Below are positions 6,785 to 8,597 of a DNA stretch of 8,597 nucleotides, in pieces. The position numbers and the translations under genes were made by a program. Source of the DNA: Frankiaceae bacterium. GTDB taxonomy: Bacteria > Actinomycetota > Actinomycetes > JAFAQI01. Position 1 is the stretch's first letter, and every line of letters starts with the position of its first letter. Below the pieces are notes generated by a model that did no database searches, was not told the origin of the DNA, and was given only the letters and a program-made list of their open reading frames with translations. The DNA is taken from assembly GCA_030840615.1 (NCBI GenBank), contig JAVEEE010000107.1:1-8597 (forward strand). The letters are read 5' to 3'.

Positions 6785-7691
6785 AGGGGTGCGGGGACCA
6801 GTCGGGCTCGCGCTTCTCGAGAAACGCGTCGCGGCCTTCGGCGGCCTCATCGGTCATGTAGGCGAGCCGTGTTGTCTCACCGGCGAAGAGCTGCTGGCCG
6901 ACCAGGCCGTCGTCCACGAGGTTGAACGCGAACTTCAGCATGCGGATGGCCGTGGGACTCATGCCGTTGACATCGCGCGCCCACGCCAACGCTGTTCGTT
7001 CGAGGTCCTCGTGCGCGACGACCGCGTTGACCGTCCCCATCCGGTGTCCGGCCTCGGCGTCGTACTCGTGGCCGAGGAAGAAGATCTCGCGCGCGAACTT
7101 CTGGCCGACCTGACGGGCGAGGTAAGCCGAGCCGTAGCCACCGTCGAAGCTGCCGACCTTTGCATCGGTCTGCTTGAAGCGCGCATGTTCGCGACTGGCG
7201 ATGGTCAGGTCACAGACCACGTGCAGGCTGTGCCCACCGCCGGCTGCCCAGCCGGGTACGACGGCGATGACGACCTTGGGCATGAAGCGGATCAGTCGCT
7301 GGCACTCCAGCACATGCAGCCGGCCCGCGCGAGCGGGGTCGATCGTGTCTGCAGTCTCACCGTCGGCGTAGCGATAACCGTCGCGGCCGCGGACGCGTTG
7401 GTCACCGCCGGAACAGAACGCCCACACCCCGTCCTTGGGCGCCGGTCCGTTGCCCGTCAGCAGCACGCAGCCGACGTCGCTCGCCTGGCGAGCATGGTCC
7501 AGCGCCGCATAGAGCTCGTCGACGGTGTGCGGCCGGAACGCGTTGCGGACCTCGGGGCGGTCGAACGCGATGCGCACGGCCCCGACGTCGACGGCCCGGT
7601 GGTAGGTGATGTCGGTGAAGTCGAAGCCCTCGACCTGCTTCCACGCCTCAGGATCGAACAGCTGGGAAACACCATGGGTGCCCGACGCCAT
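6774..7691 (-). CDS. menB: 1,4-dihydroxy-2-naphthoyl-CoA synthase
   Basis: MenB closes the ring of o-succinylbenzoyl-CoA to give 1,4-dihydroxy-2-naphthoyl-CoA in menaquinone biosynthesis; it is a cytosolic crotonase-fold enzyme. It encodes 305 residues, near the mycobacterial length. Seen: ITYHRAVDVGAVRIAFDRPEVRNAFRP region (28-54), the oxyanion-hole segment FCSGGDQ (92-98), GWAAGGGHSLHVVCDL (147-162), KQTDAKVGSFDGGYGSAYLA (173-192), and the family-typical C-terminus DWSPHPWYY. KVGSFDGGYGSAY and the PWYY ending are diagnostic of MenB rather than a general enoyl-CoA hydratase. D176 (codon 7164-7166) sits where E. coli MenB has the bicarbonate-binding glycine, so this is the actinobacterial form that supplies its own carboxylate. 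ATG 7691 has no Shine-Dalgarno but has a TANNNT hexamer six bases upstream. It converges on ptsI and diverges from the hydrolase gene. No other men gene is in view apart from the possible MenG-like methylase at the left edge. Confidence 0.96.
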   Translation of the reverse strand: MASGTHGVSQLFDPEAWKQVEGFDFTDITYHRAVDVGAVRIAFDRPEVRNAFRPHTVDELYAALDHARQASDVGCVLLTGNGPAPKDGVWAFCSGGDQRVRGRDGYRYADGETADTIDPARAGRLHVLECQRLIRFMPKVVIAVVPGWAAGGGHSLHVVCDLTIASREHARFKQTDAKVGSFDGGYGSAYLARQVGQKFAREIFFLGHEYDAEAGHRMGTVNAVVAHEDLERTALAWARDVNGMSPTAIRMLKFAFNLVDDGLVGQQLFAGETTRLAYMTDEAAEGRDAFLEKREPDWSPHPWYY

Positions 7692-7697
7692 GCGCCG

Positions 7698-7707
7698 AGG
7701 GTACGGT
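7698..7707. promoter_or_regulatory. Back-to-back overlapping -10 hexamers of menB and the hydrolase gene
   Basis: The ten bases AGGGTACGGT read as TACCCT on the minus strand (7703-7698) and TACGGT on the plus strand (7702-7707), sharing the central TA. TACCCT ends six bases before the menB ATG at 7691, and TACGGT ends seven bases before the hydrolase ATG at 7715. Neither gene has a Shine-Dalgarno, so both may be leaderless. The -35 positions would fall inside the opposite gene and look weak. Confidence 0.5.
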
Positions 7708-7714
7708 GCGCAGC

Positions 7715-8527
7715 ATGCGAGTGACAGGTGACGGTGGAGTTGGGCTCGAGGTGTGGGTCGACGGACCCGACGACGGGCCGGCGGTCCTGCTTCTGCACGG
7801 CTGGCCCGACGCGCATGACCTCTGGCGGCACCAGGTCGCTGCCCTGACCGACGCGGGCTTCCGGACGATCGCGCCCGACCTACGCGGCTTCGGTGCCAGT
7901 GACAAGCCCACCGACGTCGACGCCTACGCGCTCAAGAACAGCGTCGTCGACGCGATGATGATCCTCGACGCGGTCGGCGTGGACAAGGCGCACGTCGTCG
8001 CCCACGACTGGGGCGCCGCCGCGGCCTGGGGGTTCGCGTCGTTCCTTCCGGACAAGGTCGACCGGCTGGCGGTGCTGTCGGTGGGGCACCCCAACGCGTT
8101 TCGTGACGCGGGCATCGAACAGCGCATGCGCAGCTGGTACATGCTGCTGTTCCAGTTCGAGGGCATCGCCGAGCAGTGGCTGGAGCAGAACGGTGACGTC
8201 ATGCTCGGCGGCCACCCGGACGCCGCCGACGTGCGGCGCCGGCTCGCGGAGCCCGGCGCACTCACCGCGAGCCTCGGCTGGTACCGCGCCAACGCACATC
8301 CGCGCTCGCTGGTCTCAGGCCCGGTCGAGCTGCCTGCGGTGACCTGTCCCGTCATGGGTGTGTGGAGCACCGGCGACGTGGCGCTGACCGAGGCGCAGAT
8401 GAAGAACAGTGAGAAGTACGTCGAAGGACCGTGGCGCTACGAGCGTCTCGACGGCCCCGGCCACTGGATGCAGGCCGAGGCGCCGGACGAGGTCAACGGG
8501 TTGTTGCTGGACTTTCTGCGGAACTGA
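7715..8527 (+). CDS. Alpha/beta hydrolase, epoxide-hydrolase-like
   Basis: This encodes 270 residues from ATG 7715; a GTG at 7706 is in frame but lies within the promoter hexamer. Seen: HGWPD at 28-32 (oxyanion hole), DLRGFGASDKP at 55-65, the nucleophile elbow VAHDWGAAAAW (95-105) with D98 (codon 8006-8008) as nucleophile, a likely acid D221 in STGDVAL, and the catalytic H250 in GPGHWMQAEAPDEV. The cap carries Y142 (SWYMLLFQFEG) and Y190 (LGWYRAN), matching the two ring-opening tyrosines of soluble epoxide hydrolases. An aspartate nucleophile rules out an esterase or lipase. Haloalkane or fluoroacetate dehalogenase is the main alternative, but the cap tyrosines favour an epoxide hydrolase. 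The substrate is unknown. It is transcribed away from menB with 23 bases between start codons. Confidence 0.9.
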   Translation: MRVTGDGGVGLEVWVDGPDDGPAVLLLHGWPDAHDLWRHQVAALTDAGFRTIAPDLRGFGASDKPTDVDAYALKNSVVDAMMILDAVGVDKAHVVAHDWGAAAAWGFASFLPDKVDRLAVLSVGHPNAFRDAGIEQRMRSWYMLLFQFEGIAEQWLEQNGDVMLGGHPDAADVRRRLAEPGALTASLGWYRANAHPRSLVSGPVELPAVTCPVMGVWSTGDVALTEAQMKNSEKYVEGPWRYERLDGPGHWMQAEAPDEVNGLLLDFLRN

Positions 8528-8537
8528 GCTCGTCCCC

Positions 8538-8564
8538 GGAGCCGGCCTCGTCCTGACCGGCTTC
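8538..8564 (+). terminator. Hairpin after the hydrolase gene, candidate terminator
   Basis: GGAGCCGG (8538-8545) can pair with CCGGCTTC (8557-8564) as an eight-base stem with one G-U pair and an 11-base loop, starting 11 bases after the hydrolase stop. No T-run follows. I see no supportable gene in the rest of 8528-8597. Confidence 0.35.
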
Positions 8565-8597
8565 GACCCGGTCGACCGCTTCGGCTGACTGATGGAT

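Noticed and set aside
6789..7724. 311-codon open frame on the plus strand running the whole length opposite menB
   Set aside because: menB on the minus strand is unmistakable. The opposite frame shows no domain and is stop-free because of codon bias.
8526..8588. Short plus-strand reading LVPGAGLVLTGFDPVDRFG ending in TGA, overlapping the hydrolase stop
   Set aside because: It has only 20 codons, no start codon and no visible upstream continuation in that frame. Part of it is explained by a hairpin.

Overview
The window looks like chromosomal DNA from a high-GC actinobacterium. Base composition is strongly GC-rich with G/C-ending codons, and several genes use GTG starts. It also holds a mycobacterial-style MenB and an extracellular domain resembling the actinobacterial DUF3558 lipoproteins. 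I cannot name a genus. I see no transposase, integrase, tRNA, rRNA or CRISPR array, and no intergenic stretch longer than about 220 bases. Overall this is an ordinary, densely coded housekeeping or lipid-related region.

Left block (1-2374, minus strand): a large envelope protein joins a secreted Cys-rich domain to about nine membrane helices. It is followed 50 bases downstream by a UbiE/MenG-like SAM-dependent methyltransferase that runs off the left edge. The two probably form one transcription unit.

Middle block (2593-6698, plus strand): a PAP2 (Aur1-like) membrane phosphatase or transferase, a MerR-family regulator, a short-chain dehydrogenase/reductase, and a complete enzyme I (ptsI) of the sugar phosphotransferase system. 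Spacing is tight: a 55-base overlap, then gaps of 34 and 23 bases. The layout suggests co-transcription, with a possible internal promoter in front of the MerR gene. No HPr or sugar permease lies nearby.

Right block (6714-8564): a hairpin separates ptsI from the convergent menB (1,4-dihydroxy-2-naphthoyl-CoA synthase, menaquinone pathway). Divergent from menB, with only 23 bases between start codons, is an epoxide-hydrolase-like alpha/beta hydrolase. The last 70 bases hold a possible terminator and no supportable gene.

The most interesting non-gene signal is start-site architecture. Four starts with no Shine-Dalgarno sequence (the membrane protein, merR, menB and the hydrolase) each have a TANNNT -10-type hexamer ending 6-7 bases before the start codon. 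This is the geometry of leaderless transcripts. In the menB/hydrolase pair the two hexamers lie back to back and share one TA step. The starts of the methyltransferase and the SDR have clear Shine-Dalgarno sequences instead.
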